Positions 1 through 8,832 of a DNA stretch of 64,000 nt are shown piece by piece. Both the position numbers and the translations under genes were made by a program. The first letter of the stretch is position 1. Every line of letters starts with the position of its first letter. Source of the stretch: Trinickia terrae (GTDB lineage Bacteria > Pseudomonadota > Gammaproteobacteria > Burkholderiales > Burkholderiaceae); the NCBI RefSeq assembly GCF_005144415.1, contig NZ_SWJE01000007.1, forward strand, positions 186,001-250,000, in the 5' to 3' direction. The notes under the pieces are model-generated. The model was given only the letters and a program-made list of their open reading frames with translations. It ran no database searches and had not been told where the DNA came from.

Positions 1-95
1 GGAAACTGGCCGTTGGGCACGAACTGCGTACAAGACGGCGCGGCTGTTGCGTGTGCGGCGAATGCGATGAGCAGGCTGGCGAAAAACTTCTTCAT
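1..95 (-). CDS. N-terminus of a secreted protein (partial; possibly a DNA/RNA non-specific endonuclease)
   Basis: Reading leftwards from an ATG at 95, the first 31 codons are a clear Sec signal peptide: two lysines, a hydrophobic stretch (FFASLLIAFAAHA) and an AxA-type cleavage site, followed by APSCTQFVPNGQF. The gene runs off the left edge, so no domain is visible. The start of the mature protein resembles, from memory only, secreted DNA/RNA non-specific endonucleases of Burkholderia. This guess is weak; what the sequence supports is export. It is divergent from the VOC gene at 235. Confidence 0.5.
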   Translation of the reverse strand, partial: MKKFFASLLIAFAAHATAAPSCTQFVPNGQF

Positions 96-234
96 GACGA
101 GCGAGGCGATGGAGGGGGCGAAAGTATAGCGTTGCCGGAGCAATTTTCCCCAAGCATCGATGCCGCATGCGGCCCACAATCGAATCGCCGTTTTTCGGAT
201 CATCCGCCTTCTTCAAGGCAAGGAGGGAGTGAAC

Positions 235-609
235 ATGTTCGACCACATTTCCATCGGTGTTCGAGACCTCGCGAAATCCAAGGCGTTCTACGATGCGGCG
301 CTGGCTCCGCTCGGCTACCGCTGCCTGCACGATGCGCCCGGCATGCTGGGCTACGGGCTCGACGAAGTCGGGCTCTGGATCTCGCCGAGCGAGCACCCGG
401 TTCCGGCCGACATGCGCTCGGGCCTGCATTTCTGCTTTTCCGCTGCGAGCCGCAAGAATGTCGATGACTTCCATAAGGGGGCGTTGCGCACGGGAGGACG
501 CGACAACGGCAAGCCGGGATTGCGTCCGGAGTACCACGCGAGCTACTACGCCGCATTCGTCATCGACCCCGACGGCTATCGGCTCGAGGCGTATTGCGGA
601 GGCGATTAA
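235..609 (+). CDS. VOC family (glyoxalase/bleomycin-resistance fold) protein
   Basis: A 124-residue single-domain protein of the vicinal-oxygen-chelate superfamily. It begins FDHISIGVRDLAKSKAFYDAAL, the typical first beta-alpha unit (written here for residues 2-23, key residues His4 and Tyr19), and ends IDPDGYRLEAYC. His4, His65 and Glu118 sit where VOC enzymes place metal ligands. The ATG at 235 is preceded by a strong AAGGAGGGA ribosome binding site; the longer upstream reading frame lacks one. The substrate cannot be told from sequence: relatives are lyases, dioxygenases and antibiotic-binding proteins. It stands alone, with 470 bp of non-coding DNA after it. Confidence 0.85.
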   Translation: MFDHISIGVRDLAKSKAFYDAALAPLGYRCLHDAPGMLGYGLDEVGLWISPSEHPVPADMRSGLHFCFSAASRKNVDDFHKGALRTGGRDNGKPGLRPEYHASYYAAFVIDPDGYRLEAYCGGD

Positions 610-701
610 AAGCTGCGTATGAATATTGAAAGGCGATGCGATTAATCTGTAATTCGAATAATCGCTCTAATTAGGCAGTCTCCTCCAAACCACTAAAATC
701 A

Positions 702-718
702 ATCAAACAAAGTTTGAT
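702..718. promoter_or_regulatory. Perfect palindrome, candidate operator 1 of XRE-cupin regulator
   Basis: ATCAAACAAAGTTTGAT: two perfect 7-bp arms around AAA. A near copy lies at 1046-1062, just before the regulator gene, so self-regulation is likely. That it is an operator is inference. Confidence 0.5.
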
Positions 719-1045
719 GCCGATTTTTGACCTGCTATCTTCGCGTCGCCGAGGCTTGCGGCACCGGTTGCATAGGCTCGCTGCATGCATCGAGCATAGA
801 CTGCCGCACTGATGCGGTGCGGCGAGAAAGCCCGTGCTCCGGCATGAGGCGTTCGCTGCAAGCCAATATTCTGGCGGCAGAAATGAATCTTATTGAAATT
901 GTTGCGGCGCAAATGGCGTTTCGTTTTGGTGCGCTTTGCACCAATTTATTAAGCGCTCACCGCACCTTCAAAACAGAGGACAGCTCACGGTCGACACCCG
1001 TCCGGTACGCTCAAGAATCGGCTATAGAAAACATAATTTACTTAT

Positions 1046-1062
1046 ATCAAACAAATTTTGAC
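1046..1062. promoter_or_regulatory. Imperfect palindrome, candidate operator 2 of XRE-cupin regulator
   Basis: ATCAAACAAATTTTGAC matches the left arm and spacer of the 702 site exactly and differs at two bases in the right arm. It lies 20 bp before the ATG at 1082 and overlaps an alternative in-frame TTG at 1058, which argues for the ATG as the real start. Confidence 0.5.
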
Positions 1063-1081
1063 TGTCGGATTCTGTCCTGAT

Positions 1082-1657
1082 ATGGTTCCGCAACCTGAAG
1101 ACAAGGCGACTGCCTCGCTGGTGTTAGGCGGGAAAATCCGGGCGCTGCGCAAGAGGCTTCAGCGCACGCTCGATGAGACGGCAACGGCCGCTGGTATTTC
1201 AAAGCCGTTCCTGTCGCAAGTTGAACGCGGTCGTGCAACGCCCTCCATCACATCGCTGGCGGGCATTGCTAGAGCGCTGGGGGTGACGGTGCAGTACTTC
1301 GTCGATACGCCAACCGAAGCAAAGTCGGTTTGCCGAAGCGACGAGTTGAAATTTTTCGGGTTCGCCGATTCAGCGAATCTGTTTGCCCGCTTGACCAATG
1401 TCTCGGGCGACAGGCAACTGGAGGCGATCCTGGTCAGGATGCCGGCCGGACAGGCGCCGTCGGAAATGACGACGCATGCAGGAGAAGAGTTCTTGTATGT
1501 GCTTCATGGCCAGATCTCCCTGACGTTAGAAGGTACGACGTTTGTGTTGCATGCCGGTGACAGTGCGCATTACGAGTCCACCGTCCCGCATGGTTGGGTG
1601 AATGCCGCGAACGAAGAGAGCCTGGTGGTTTGGGTCGGCACGCCGCGGTTGTTTTGA
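1082..1657 (+). CDS. XRE family transcriptional regulator with C-terminal cupin domain
   Basis: A 191-residue DNA-binding regulator. Residues about 17-72 form an XRE helix-turn-helix (GGKIRALRKRLQRTLDETA, then GISKPFLSQVERGRATPSI); residues about 118-185 form a cupin barrel (HAGEEFLYVLHGQISLTLEG, HAGDSAHYESTVPHGWVN) that would sense a small ligand. This class controls amine, amino-acid and opine uptake or catabolism. It is a clear paralogue of the regulator at 17745. The frame extends to a TTG at 1058, but the ATG at 1082 is preferred because the candidate operator overlaps the TTG; neither has a strong ribosome binding site. The ligand is unknown. Confidence 0.85.
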   Translation: MVPQPEDKATASLVLGGKIRALRKRLQRTLDETATAAGISKPFLSQVERGRATPSITSLAGIARALGVTVQYFVDTPTEAKSVCRSDELKFFGFADSANLFARLTNVSGDRQLEAILVRMPAGQAPSEMTTHAGEEFLYVLHGQISLTLEGTTFVLHAGDSAHYESTVPHGWVNAANEESLVVWVGTPRLF

Positions 1658-2045
1658 GCTTCATGATGTAGCTGTAGCCGGCGCGTTCCTGCGGGACGCG
1701 TCCGTATCTTGTTGTAAGGATTCCGAATCAGCGGTGTTCGAAATGCGGATAGTCGATCGCAGGGACTTTTGCTGCCTTCTGCCGGCTGCTTTAAGGGAAA
1801 ACACTTAGAAACTGGTTTTAGAGCCAAATTAAAAGATTTGTAATTTTTTAGTATTCCTATTTTAAGTTCGAGATAGCTTCGTATAGGCGATTTGCATACG
1901 AGTCGTTGTTGCTTCAATTGCGCCGCATTACCCATGCGGCGCAATTGAAAAAAGCGCGGCGCCTGACGTCGCACGAAGAAGCGCGCGGGCGCAACACGTC
2001 TTGTCGCGCAACGGGTTGGCCTTTTGACAAGAGAGAAGGGGTACG
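1658..2045. other. Leader region upstream of TonB-dependent receptor
   Basis: About 390 bp without a gene. The left part is AT-rich and suitable for a promoter; the right part holds a long perfect hairpin (1913-1949) and then a GAGAGAAGGGG ribosome binding site just before the ATG at 2046. Confidence 0.55.
1913..1949. other. 16-bp perfect stem-loop in the receptor leader
   Basis: TTCAATTGCGCCGCAT, a 5-base loop TACCC, then the exact reverse complement, followed by four more A residues. It has no T tract on either strand, so it is not a classic intrinsic terminator. It lies about 100 bp before the receptor start codon and could be an mRNA structure, a dyad operator, or a terminator remnant for the upstream gene. 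Confidence 0.6.
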
Positions 2046-4820
2046 ATGAAACAGAGGACTTTGGCATCAGCCATAAGAAAGATACTTTGGGCTGAACTAG
2101 CGTTGTCGGCGGCGCTCGGCACTTCCGCATTTGCGCAGAGCCAGCCCGCTCCCGCAAACGATTCAACGCCCGCTGCAACGACCCCAGCGGCCGCGGCGCA
2201 GGCCGCCGCGGCGAGCCCGGCGGAGACGGGCGCCGCACCGGCGGCTTCCACGACAACGCAGAACGGGTCCGCGTCCTCCCCGTCCGGCACGGTGAACAAC
2301 GGCGTCGCCCAGCTCAAGCGCTTCGAGGTGACCGGTTCGCTGATCCGCAGCGCCGACAAGGTCGGCTTCAACCAGGTTCAGACGGTCACGGCAAAGGAAA
2401 TCCAGGATAGCGGCGCGACGACCGTCGCCAACTTCCTGCGCGACACCGCGGCCAACTCGGCCAACAGCTGGAGCGAAGGCCAGTCCGGCAACTTCGCGGC
2501 AGGCGCGGCAGGCATCGCGCTGCGCGGCCTCAGCGAAAAGTACACGCTGGTGCTGGTGGACGGCCAGCGCGTGGCGCCATTCGCGTTCTTCTCGAACGCC
2601 GTCGATTCGTTCTTCGACCTGAACACGCTGCCGCTCAACTCGATCGACCGCATCGAAATCGTGAAGACCGGCGCCGTGTCGCAATACGGCTCGGACGCCA
2701 TCGCGGGCGTCGTCAACATCATCACGAAGCACGACTACCAGGGCCTGCAGCTCGACGGCAGCTACGGCAGCACGATCGCCGAGGGCGGCGGCAACGGCAC
2801 GGCGAAATTCGGCATCCTGGCCGGCTTCGGCGACCTCAATGCCGACCGCTTCAACGTGACGGCCACGGCCAGCTTCTACAAGGACAACGGCTCCACGCTG
2901 GCCGACCGCGATTCGACCAAGAACCAGGACTTCACGAACCAGCCGGGCGGCCTGTCGATGCTCGCGCCTTCGTACTGGACGACGAACGGCGCGGCGCAGG
3001 CGCTGGCCGGCTGCCCGTTCGGCGGCTCGGTGCATCCCGCCAGCTCGAACTTCCTCGGCGCCGCCGCGGGTCTAGGCGGCACGGTCTGCAGCTACAACAC
3101 GGCCGAGAGCACGTCGATCACGCCGATGACGGAGCGTCTGAACGCGAAGATCCACGCTGACTTCAAGATCAACGACACCACCACCGCGTTTGCGGACGTC
3201 CTCGAAAGCTACAACACGACGACGACGAACAACGGCCTGTGGAACAACATCATCGGCAATCCGCAGACGCCGGCGCTCGTGCTCAATCCGTCGACGGGCC
3301 TGCTGAGCCCGTTCAACAACACGGTGCCGGCGAGCAACCAGTACAACCCCTTCGGCGTCGCGACGCCGCTCACTTACGCGTTCCCGAACGCCGTGGCGGA
3401 AAAGACCTACGCGAACTACTACCGCGTATCGACCGGCGTGAAGGGGGCGTTCAACCTGCCGAACGGCGAATGGGACTGGGCGACTTCGGCCAGCCACTCG
3501 CAAAGCACGGTGTCCAACACGTTCACGAACCAGCTGAACGCGAACGTGCTGAACAACATCTTCCAGAACGGCACGCTCAACTTCGCGAATCCCGCAGCGA
3601 CGCCGAACGCGTTCAACGGCCTCTACCAGGACGCGAACAACCTGGGCATCTCGAAGCTCGAGACGGTCGACGCGACGATTTCGACGCCGACGCTGTTCCA
3701 TCTGCCAGCGGGTGACGTGGGCCTCGGCTTCGGCGCGCAGTTCCTGCACCAAAGCGAATCGCTGACACCGGGCGCCGAATATTTGACGGGCACGGTCGTC
3801 AACCCGGATCTGGAGACGGTGCAGGGCCAGCGCAACATCGCCGCTGTGTACTACCAGGCCGACATTCCGATCATCCACAACCTGACGTTCAGCCAGTCGG
3901 GCCGTTACGACCACTACAGCGATGTCGGCGGCGTGTTCTCGCCGCGCTTCGCGCTGCGCTATCAGCCAATCCAGCAGTTGACGATGTACACCTCGTACAA
4001 CCGCGGCTTCCGCGCTCCGACGTTCGTCGAGAACAGCACCTCGCGCACGCTGGGCATCCAGGTCGATCCGGCCACCGGCGCGACCTACACGTCGATCACC
4101 GCGGGCAACCCGAACCTGGCGCCCGAGCGCACGCGCAACTTCAACATTGGCTTCCAGGCATCGCCGACCCGCACCACGGACTTCGGCCTCGACTGGTACA
4201 AGATCCGCATCGACAACGTGATCGGTCAGGCCACGACGCCGTCGCAAGTCGTGACCGATGCGAACGGCAACCTGCTGTACAAGGTGATCCCGTACCAGAA
4301 CCTCGGCTACCTGGACACGAACGGCTTCGAGGCCAACTTCCGCCAGGCGCTGCCGACGCGCTTCTACGGCGTGTTCGCGCTGTCGGGTGACTGGGCCTAC
4401 GTGAAGAACTTCAAGCTCGGCCTGCCGAGCGGTCCGGTCGACGGCGCGGGCAACAACTTCACGCTCTCGCAGCCGTTCGGCGGCAGCTTCCCGCGCTGGA
4501 AGGGCAACACCACGCTGAGCTGGGCATACCACAAGTTCAGCACGGCGCTGACCTGGGAGTTCACGGGTCCGTACGCGCAGAACCTGCTGCCGGCGCCCGC
4601 GCCGGCCAAGGTTGGCTCATACAGCCAGTTCAACCTGATGGTGACGTACACGGGCTTCAAGAACTGGACGATCTACGGCGGCATCGACAACATCTTCAAC
4701 CGCACGCCTCCGTACGACCCGGTCTTCGCCGCCAACACGTTGGATCAGAACGGCTACGACCAATCGCTCTACACGTATGTGGGCCGTTTTGCCCAGATCG
4801 GCGCGACGTACAAGTTCTGA
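2046..4820 (+). CDS. TonB-dependent outer-membrane receptor
   Basis: A 924-residue outer-membrane gated channel. Residues 1-31 are a signal peptide ending SAFAQ; an Ala/Pro/Thr-rich linker follows to about 80. The plug domain includes FEVTGSLIRSADKVGFNQVQ, LRGLSEKYTLVLVDGQRV and the IEIVKTGAVSQYGSDAIAGV box. The rest is a beta-barrel ending in an aromatic residue (GRFAQIGATYKF), as needed for BAM-dependent insertion. The plug style (LVDGQRV, NTLPLNSIDRIEIV) fits receptors for organic solutes such as peptides or saccharides better than classic siderophore receptors, but the substrate is not proven. It heads a block with tonB, exbB, exbD and a Yej-type importer. Confidence 0.93.
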   Translation: MKQRTLASAIRKILWAELALSAALGTSAFAQSQPAPANDSTPAATTPAAAAQAAAASPAETGAAPAASTTTQNGSASSPSGTVNNGVAQLKRFEVTGSLIRSADKVGFNQVQTVTAKEIQDSGATTVANFLRDTAANSANSWSEGQSGNFAAGAAGIALRGLSEKYTLVLVDGQRVAPFAFFSNAVDSFFDLNTLPLNSIDRIEIVKTGAVSQYGSDAIAGVVNIITKHDYQGLQLDGSYGSTIAEGGGNGTAKFGILAGFGDLNADRFNVTATASFYKDNGSTLADRDSTKNQDFTNQPGGLSMLAPSYWTTNGAAQALAGCPFGGSVHPASSNFLGAAAGLGGTVCSYNTAESTSITPMTERLNAKIHADFKINDTTTAFADVLESYNTTTTNNGLWNNIIGNPQTPALVLNPSTGLLSPFNNTVPASNQYNPFGVATPLTYAFPNAVAEKTYANYYRVSTGVKGAFNLPNGEWDWATSASHSQSTVSNTFTNQLNANVLNNIFQNGTLNFANPAATPNAFNGLYQDANNLGISKLETVDATISTPTLFHLPAGDVGLGFGAQFLHQSESLTPGAEYLTGTVVNPDLETVQGQRNIAAVYYQADIPIIHNLTFSQSGRYDHYSDVGGVFSPRFALRYQPIQQLTMYTSYNRGFRAPTFVENSTSRTLGIQVDPATGATYTSITAGNPNLAPERTRNFNIGFQASPTRTTDFGLDWYKIRIDNVIGQATTPSQVVTDANGNLLYKVIPYQNLGYLDTNGFEANFRQALPTRFYGVFALSGDWAYVKNFKLGLPSGPVDGAGNNFTLSQPFGGSFPRWKGNTTLSWAYHKFSTALTWEFTGPYAQNLLPAPAPAKVGSYSQFNLMVTYTGFKNWTIYGGIDNIFNRTPPYDPVFAANTLDQNGYDQSLYTYVGRFAQIGATYKF

Positions 4821-4945
4821 TGCATCGAGCAGTGAGCAGTTTGTCGTTATGTGGTTAGCAGGTGGGTCCGCCGCTTCCTCTCCTTGGCCGGAGCGTCAGC
4901 GGGAGCGGCGGCCCGTGTTCTGGACGGGCCCGGGAGGAGTCAAAG

Positions 4946-5650
4946 TTGGGTACGAAAGTGGAAGGACATTTTCCGGTGGCAAATGCGCGAGTCGCGTCAT
5001 TGGGACGCCCGCGCGAGTTCGGGAAGAAGCAGCAGAACCCGGTACGCCGCTTCGGTGGCATCGCCATCGTCATCTTGCTGCACGTAGTGCTGGTCTACGC
5101 GCTGCTCAACGGTCTCGCCACCAAGGTGGTGCAGGTCATTCAACACCCCATCGAAACCAAGATCATCGATCCGGTGAAGCCGCCGCCTCCGCCGCCGCTG
5201 CCGACCGTGCAGCTGCCGCCGCCGAAGTTCGCGCCGCCACCTCCGCCGTTCGTGCCGCCGCCGGAGGTCCAGGTGCAGGCTCCGCCGCAGCCGACCATCA
5301 CGCACCAGGCCGCGCCGGTTCAGTCTGCGCCGGTGCAGGCGCCTCCGGTGCAAGCGCCGCCGGCTCCGCCCAAGCCGGTGAGCACCGCGGTCGGTGTCGT
5401 GTGTCCGAACTCGGACCAGGTGCGCTCGCAAGTGAGGTATCCGAAGGAAGCTCAGGAGAACAACATCACCGGTGATGTCCTGATCGAATTCGTAGTCGAC
5501 CCGCAAGGCCACGTTACGAATGAGCGCGTCGCGCAGTCCGCCGATCCCGATCTCGATCGTGCGGCGTTCAACGCGGTCAAGCAGTTCAATTGCATTTCCC
5601 AGGGGCAAGCTGTCCGCGTACAGGTTCCGTTCTCTTTCAACTTGAACTGA
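4946..5650 (+). CDS. tonB: Energy transducer TonB
   Basis: A 234-residue protein that spans the periplasm and passes proton-motive energy from ExbBD to the receptor. It has a cytoplasmic N-terminus ending KKQQNPVRRFGG, one membrane helix (IAIVILLHVVLVYALLNGLA), a long Pro-rich rod (PPPPPPLPTVQLPPPKF and after) and a TonB C-terminal domain with VRYPKEAQENNITGDVLIEF and VQVPFSFNLN. The frame is open from 4862, but the TTG at 4946 has an excellent GGGAGGAG ribosome binding site 6 bases upstream, so this rare start is chosen; a downstream GTG (in PVANARV) has none. It is followed by exbB. Confidence 0.92.
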   Translation: MGTKVEGHFPVANARVASLGRPREFGKKQQNPVRRFGGIAIVILLHVVLVYALLNGLATKVVQVIQHPIETKIIDPVKPPPPPPLPTVQLPPPKFAPPPPPFVPPPEVQVQAPPQPTITHQAAPVQSAPVQAPPVQAPPAPPKPVSTAVGVVCPNSDQVRSQVRYPKEAQENNITGDVLIEFVVDPQGHVTNERVAQSADPDLDRAAFNAVKQFNCISQGQAVRVQVPFSFNLN

Positions 5651-5712
5651 ACGCACTGCTTTTTTGATCGATTGTTGTTGTTTTAAAAGTTCACGGATGA
5701 ACTGGAGCAGAC

Positions 5713-6633
5713 ATGAATAAGCGTACTCTCGCCGCTCTCGCGGCAAGCATGGTGATCGGCGTCTCGTCGGTGGGTTCCCTGGTCGTGCCGCAAGTGGCGC
5801 GCGCGCAAGCGAGCGACGCCACGGCCGCCGCTTCGGCGCCGGCCACGGCGGCTGCGCAAACCGCGGCGCCTTCGGCCGACCAGCCCGTGCCGCCGCCCGC
5901 CCCGGCCGCCTCCGAAACCGTCGACAACCCGTACGGTCTCGGCGCCCTCTGGAAGAACGGCGACTTCGTCGCCCGCTTCGTGCTGATCCTCTTGGTCATC
6001 ATGTCGATGGGCAGCTGGTACATCATGATCACCAAGTTCCTCGAACAGTTCCGCGCCAACCGCCGCGCGACGGCTGCCGACGCGCAGCTGTGGACCGCGC
6101 CGACGCTCGCCGAAGGCGCGAAGACGCTCGACGAGGCGTCGCCGTTCCGCTTCATCGCCGAGACCGCGATCGAAGCGGGCGAGCATCACGACGAAGCGCT
6201 GCTCGAAGCCGTCGACCGCAACACCTGGATCGACGCCTCGGTCGAGCGCGCGATCACCAACGTGTCGAACCGTCTGCAAGACGGCCTCGCGTTCCTCGGG
6301 ACCGTGGGCTCGACCGCGCCGTTCGTCGGCCTGTTCGGCACCGTCTGGGGCATCTATCACGCGTTGACGGCGATCGGCATCGCGGGTCAGGCATCGATCG
6401 ACAAGGTCGCCGGCCCCGTCGGCGAAGCGCTGATCATGACGGCCATCGGTCTCGCGGTCGCGGTGCCGGCGGTGCTCGGCTACAACTTCCTGGTCCGCCG
6501 CAACAAGTCGGTGATGGAGCGTGTGCGCGCGTTCGGCGCGCAACTGCACACGGTCCTGCTCGCCGGCAACAGGCGCCCGGCGCGCAACGGCGGCGCGGCT
6601 GTCGCCAAGCCTCTCGCAACGCACGCGGGGTAA
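5713..6633 (+). CDS. exbB: ExbB/TolQ/MotA-family proton channel protein
   Basis: A 306-residue inner-membrane protein forming the proton channel with ExbD. It has a signal-like N-terminus (to about VARAQA), an Ala/Pro-rich periplasmic segment, a first transmembrane helix (FVARFVLILLVIMSMGSWYIMI), a cytoplasmic loop, and the two conserved C-terminal helices with LGTVGSTAPFVGLFGTVWGI and AIGLAVAVPAVLGYNFLVRR (key Thr/Pro/Gly residues of the family). The cleavable N-terminal extension is the form common in Burkholderia and Xanthomonas. exbD starts 6 bp after its stop. Confidence 0.93.
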   Translation: MNKRTLAALAASMVIGVSSVGSLVVPQVARAQASDATAAASAPATAAAQTAAPSADQPVPPPAPAASETVDNPYGLGALWKNGDFVARFVLILLVIMSMGSWYIMITKFLEQFRANRRATAADAQLWTAPTLAEGAKTLDEASPFRFIAETAIEAGEHHDEALLEAVDRNTWIDASVERAITNVSNRLQDGLAFLGTVGSTAPFVGLFGTVWGIYHALTAIGIAGQASIDKVAGPVGEALIMTAIGLAVAVPAVLGYNFLVRRNKSVMERVRAFGAQLHTVLLAGNRRPARNGGAAVAKPLATHAG

Positions 6634-6639
6634 TCGGCC

Positions 6640-7065
6640 ATGGCAATGAGCGTTGGACAAGACGGGGATGAAGACGAAGTCATGTCCAACATCAACACCA
6701 CGCCGCTCGTCGACGTGATGCTGGTGTTGCTGATCATCTTCCTGATCACGATTCCCGTCGTTACCCACACGGTGCCGCTGCAGCTGCCGAAGGAAACCAT
6801 TCAGCCGCTGCAGACGACGCCCAAGAGCATCGAGATCGCGGTAAATCGCGATGGCGATTTCTTCTGGAACGAAACGCATGTGGATGGAGAGACGCTGCTG
6901 ACAAAGCTTAAAACCGTATCGGTGCAGACGCCGCAGCCGGAGGTTCACGTGCGCGGCGACCAGAGCACGCGCTATGAATTCATCGGCCGCGTGATCACCG
7001 CGTGCGAGCGCGCGGGCATCGCCAAGGTTTCGTTCATCACTGAGCCGCCTGCGCGCGGGGGGTAA
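6640..7065 (+). CDS. exbD: ExbD/TolR family biopolymer transport protein (first copy)
   Basis: 141 residues: short cytoplasmic N-terminus with the hallmark SNINTTPLVDVMLVLLIIFL, in which the Asp of the LVDVMLVL helix is the proton-carrying residue, then a periplasmic domain ending VSFITEPPARGG. Residues IAVNRDGDFFWNE and CERAGIAKVSF are typical of ExbD. It lies 6 bp after exbB and 2 bp before a second exbD, so the three are translated together. Confidence 0.93.
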   Translation: MAMSVGQDGDEDEVMSNINTTPLVDVMLVLLIIFLITIPVVTHTVPLQLPKETIQPLQTTPKSIEIAVNRDGDFFWNETHVDGETLLTKLKTVSVQTPQPEVHVRGDQSTRYEFIGRVITACERAGIAKVSFITEPPARGG

Positions 7066-7067
7066 AT

Positions 7068-7499
7068 ATGGGAATGAATGTCTCTTCGGGCAAGAGCGGC
7101 GGTGAACCGGAAGTGATGGTCGACATCAACACCACGCCTCTGATCGACGTGATGCTGGTGCTGCTCATCATGCTGATCATCACGATCCCGATTCAGATGC
7201 ACGCGGTGAAGATGAACCTGCCGGTCGGCAATCCGCCGCCGCCGCCGGTGCAGCCGGAGGTGGTGCAGATCGACATCGACTTCGACGGCGCGATGACCTG
7301 GAACGGCACGCCGATTCCGGGCCAGGCCGCGCTCGAAGCGAAGTTCGCGCAGGTCGCGGCCGAGCCGGTGCAGGCCGAGATCCATCTGCGTCCGAACAAG
7401 CTCGCGCCGTACAAGGACGTCGCCCTGGTGATGGCCACGGCGCAGCGCGAAGGCGCCACGAAGATCGGCCTGATCGGCAACGAGCAGTACATGCAATAA
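7068..7499 (+). CDS. exbD2: ExbD/TolR family biopolymer transport protein (second copy)
   Basis: 143 residues with the same plan as the gene before it: VDINTTPLIDVMLVLLIMLI (Asp in the single membrane helix) and a periplasmic domain with IDIDFDGAMTWNGTPI and REGATKIGLIGNE. It is clearly diverged from the first copy, so this is the ExbD1-ExbD2 arrangement known from Xanthomonas and Burkholderia, where the second ExbD may adapt the complex to one receptor. It is followed after 10 bp by a TPR gene. Confidence 0.9.
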   Translation: MGMNVSSGKSGGEPEVMVDINTTPLIDVMLVLLIMLIITIPIQMHAVKMNLPVGNPPPPPVQPEVVQIDIDFDGAMTWNGTPIPGQAALEAKFAQVAAEPVQAEIHLRPNKLAPYKDVALVMATAQREGATKIGLIGNEQYMQ

Positions 7500-7509
7500 G
7501 GAAGTCGCA

Positions 7510-8712
7510 ATGCGAAAGATCCAGCATCGGATGAAGCGCGCCGCGCTGGCGGCCGCTTTCGGGGGGCTCATGGCGGCGGCAGTGCTGCCGTCGGCTTCGT
7601 ACGCGGACACGTTGCGGCCCGACGTCGCCAAGCCGCTGAACGACGCGCAGACGCTGTACCGCGCGCACAAGTACAAGGACGCGCTCGGCAAGATCGCCCA
7701 GGCCGCGGCCGTGCCGAACAAGACGCCGTACGAGACCTACATGGTCGAGGAAATGCGCGGCGCGGCGGCGATGGCGGCGGGCGACGCGCTCACCGCGGCG
7801 CAGGCCTACGAAACGCTGCTGAACTCCGGCCAGTTGAAGGGCGAGGACGAACAGCGCACGACGGCCGCGCTCGCGGGCATCTACTTCCAGGAAAAGAACT
7901 ACGCGAAGGCCATTGCCGTCGCGCAGCGCTACCTGAAGGCCGGCGGCGGCGATCCCGACATGCGCACGCTGCTCGTGCAGTCGTACTACTTGTCGAACGA
8001 TTGCGCCAACGTGGTTACGCTGCTGAAGGCGGGCGTCGATGCGCAGGTGAAGGGCGGGCGCGTGCCCGACGAGTCGCAGCTGCAACTGCTCGGCACCTGC
8101 TCGCAGCGCGTGAGCGACAGCGCCACCTATCGCGGCGCGCTCGAAAAGCTCGTGGCGTTCCACCCGAAGCAGTCGTACTGGGACGATCTCTTCGCGGCGA
8201 TCCGCAGCAAGCCGGGCTATTCGTCGCGCCTCGACATCGACGCCTACCGCCTGCGCCGCGCCACCGGCGCGCTGAGCTCGCCTGACGACTATATGGAAAT
8301 GACGCAGCTGGCGATCGTCGCGAACAGCACCGCCGAGGCCAAGCAGGTGATCGACCAGGGCTTCGCGAGCGGCGTGCTGGGCCATGACGCGGGCGCGGAT
8401 CGCGAGAAGCGCCTGCAGGCGCTCGCCGCGAAGCGCGCTGCGGCGCCGGCCGATCCGGCCAACCCGGTCGCGCCGATCGACGCCGGCCTCAACCTCGTCT
8501 ACGCGGGCAAGGCTACCGATGGCCTCGCGATGATGGGAGCCGCCATCGCCAAGGGCGGCCTCGATCATCCGGACGAGGCGCAGCTGCACCTCGGCGTGGC
8601 GTACTACGTCGCGGGCCAGAAGGCGAAAGCGGTGCAGGCCTTCCACGCCGTCAAGGGGACCGACGGCTCGGCGGACCTCGCTCGCTTGTGGGTGCTGGCC
8701 GCATCGAAGTAA
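7510..8712 (+). CDS. Secreted/periplasmic tetratricopeptide-repeat protein
   Basis: 400 residues. An N-terminal signal peptide (RAALAAAFGGLMAAAVLPSA, cut near SYADT) is followed by helical repeats resembling TPRs: LNDAQTLYRAHKYKDALGKI, ALAGIYFQEKNYAKAIAVAQ, YLKAGGGDPDMRTLLVQSYY, and a final LHLGVAYYVAGQKAKAVQAF. TPRs bind partner proteins, and TPR genes are often linked to tonB-exbBD. It follows exbD2 by 10 bp with GGAAG before the ATG. Its partner may be TonB/ExbD or the receptor; that is inference. Confidence 0.85.
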   Translation: MRKIQHRMKRAALAAAFGGLMAAAVLPSASYADTLRPDVAKPLNDAQTLYRAHKYKDALGKIAQAAAVPNKTPYETYMVEEMRGAAAMAAGDALTAAQAYETLLNSGQLKGEDEQRTTAALAGIYFQEKNYAKAIAVAQRYLKAGGGDPDMRTLLVQSYYLSNDCANVVTLLKAGVDAQVKGGRVPDESQLQLLGTCSQRVSDSATYRGALEKLVAFHPKQSYWDDLFAAIRSKPGYSSRLDIDAYRLRRATGALSSPDDYMEMTQLAIVANSTAEAKQVIDQGFASGVLGHDAGADREKRLQALAAKRAAAPADPANPVAPIDAGLNLVYAGKATDGLAMMGAAIAKGGLDHPDEAQLHLGVAYYVAGQKAKAVQAFHAVKGTDGSADLARLWVLAASK

Positions 8713-8832
8713 GCTGGCGCGGACGGGCTCTCCATCCGCCACATTGCGCCGCCGATGGCATTCCGCTGTCCTGGCGTCGATTCGATGAACAGCGCGCCGG
8801 TTGCAAACCGGCACGCGTTTTCGCTCAACTAG

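Larger units (their letters stand above)
610..1081. other. Intergenic region upstream of XRE-cupin regulator
   Basis: No convincing gene; the open frames here lack ribosome binding sites and have poor codon bias. It is AT-richer than its surroundings and holds two related palindromes (702-718 and 1046-1062), so it is most likely a control region. Confidence 0.6.

Noticed and set aside
3072-4532. 486-codon minus-strand frame
   Set aside because: Antisense to the TonB receptor; composition typical of a shadow frame.
5169-5375. Proline-codon repeats
   Set aside because: Ordinary Pro-rich rod of TonB, not a repeat array or CRISPR.
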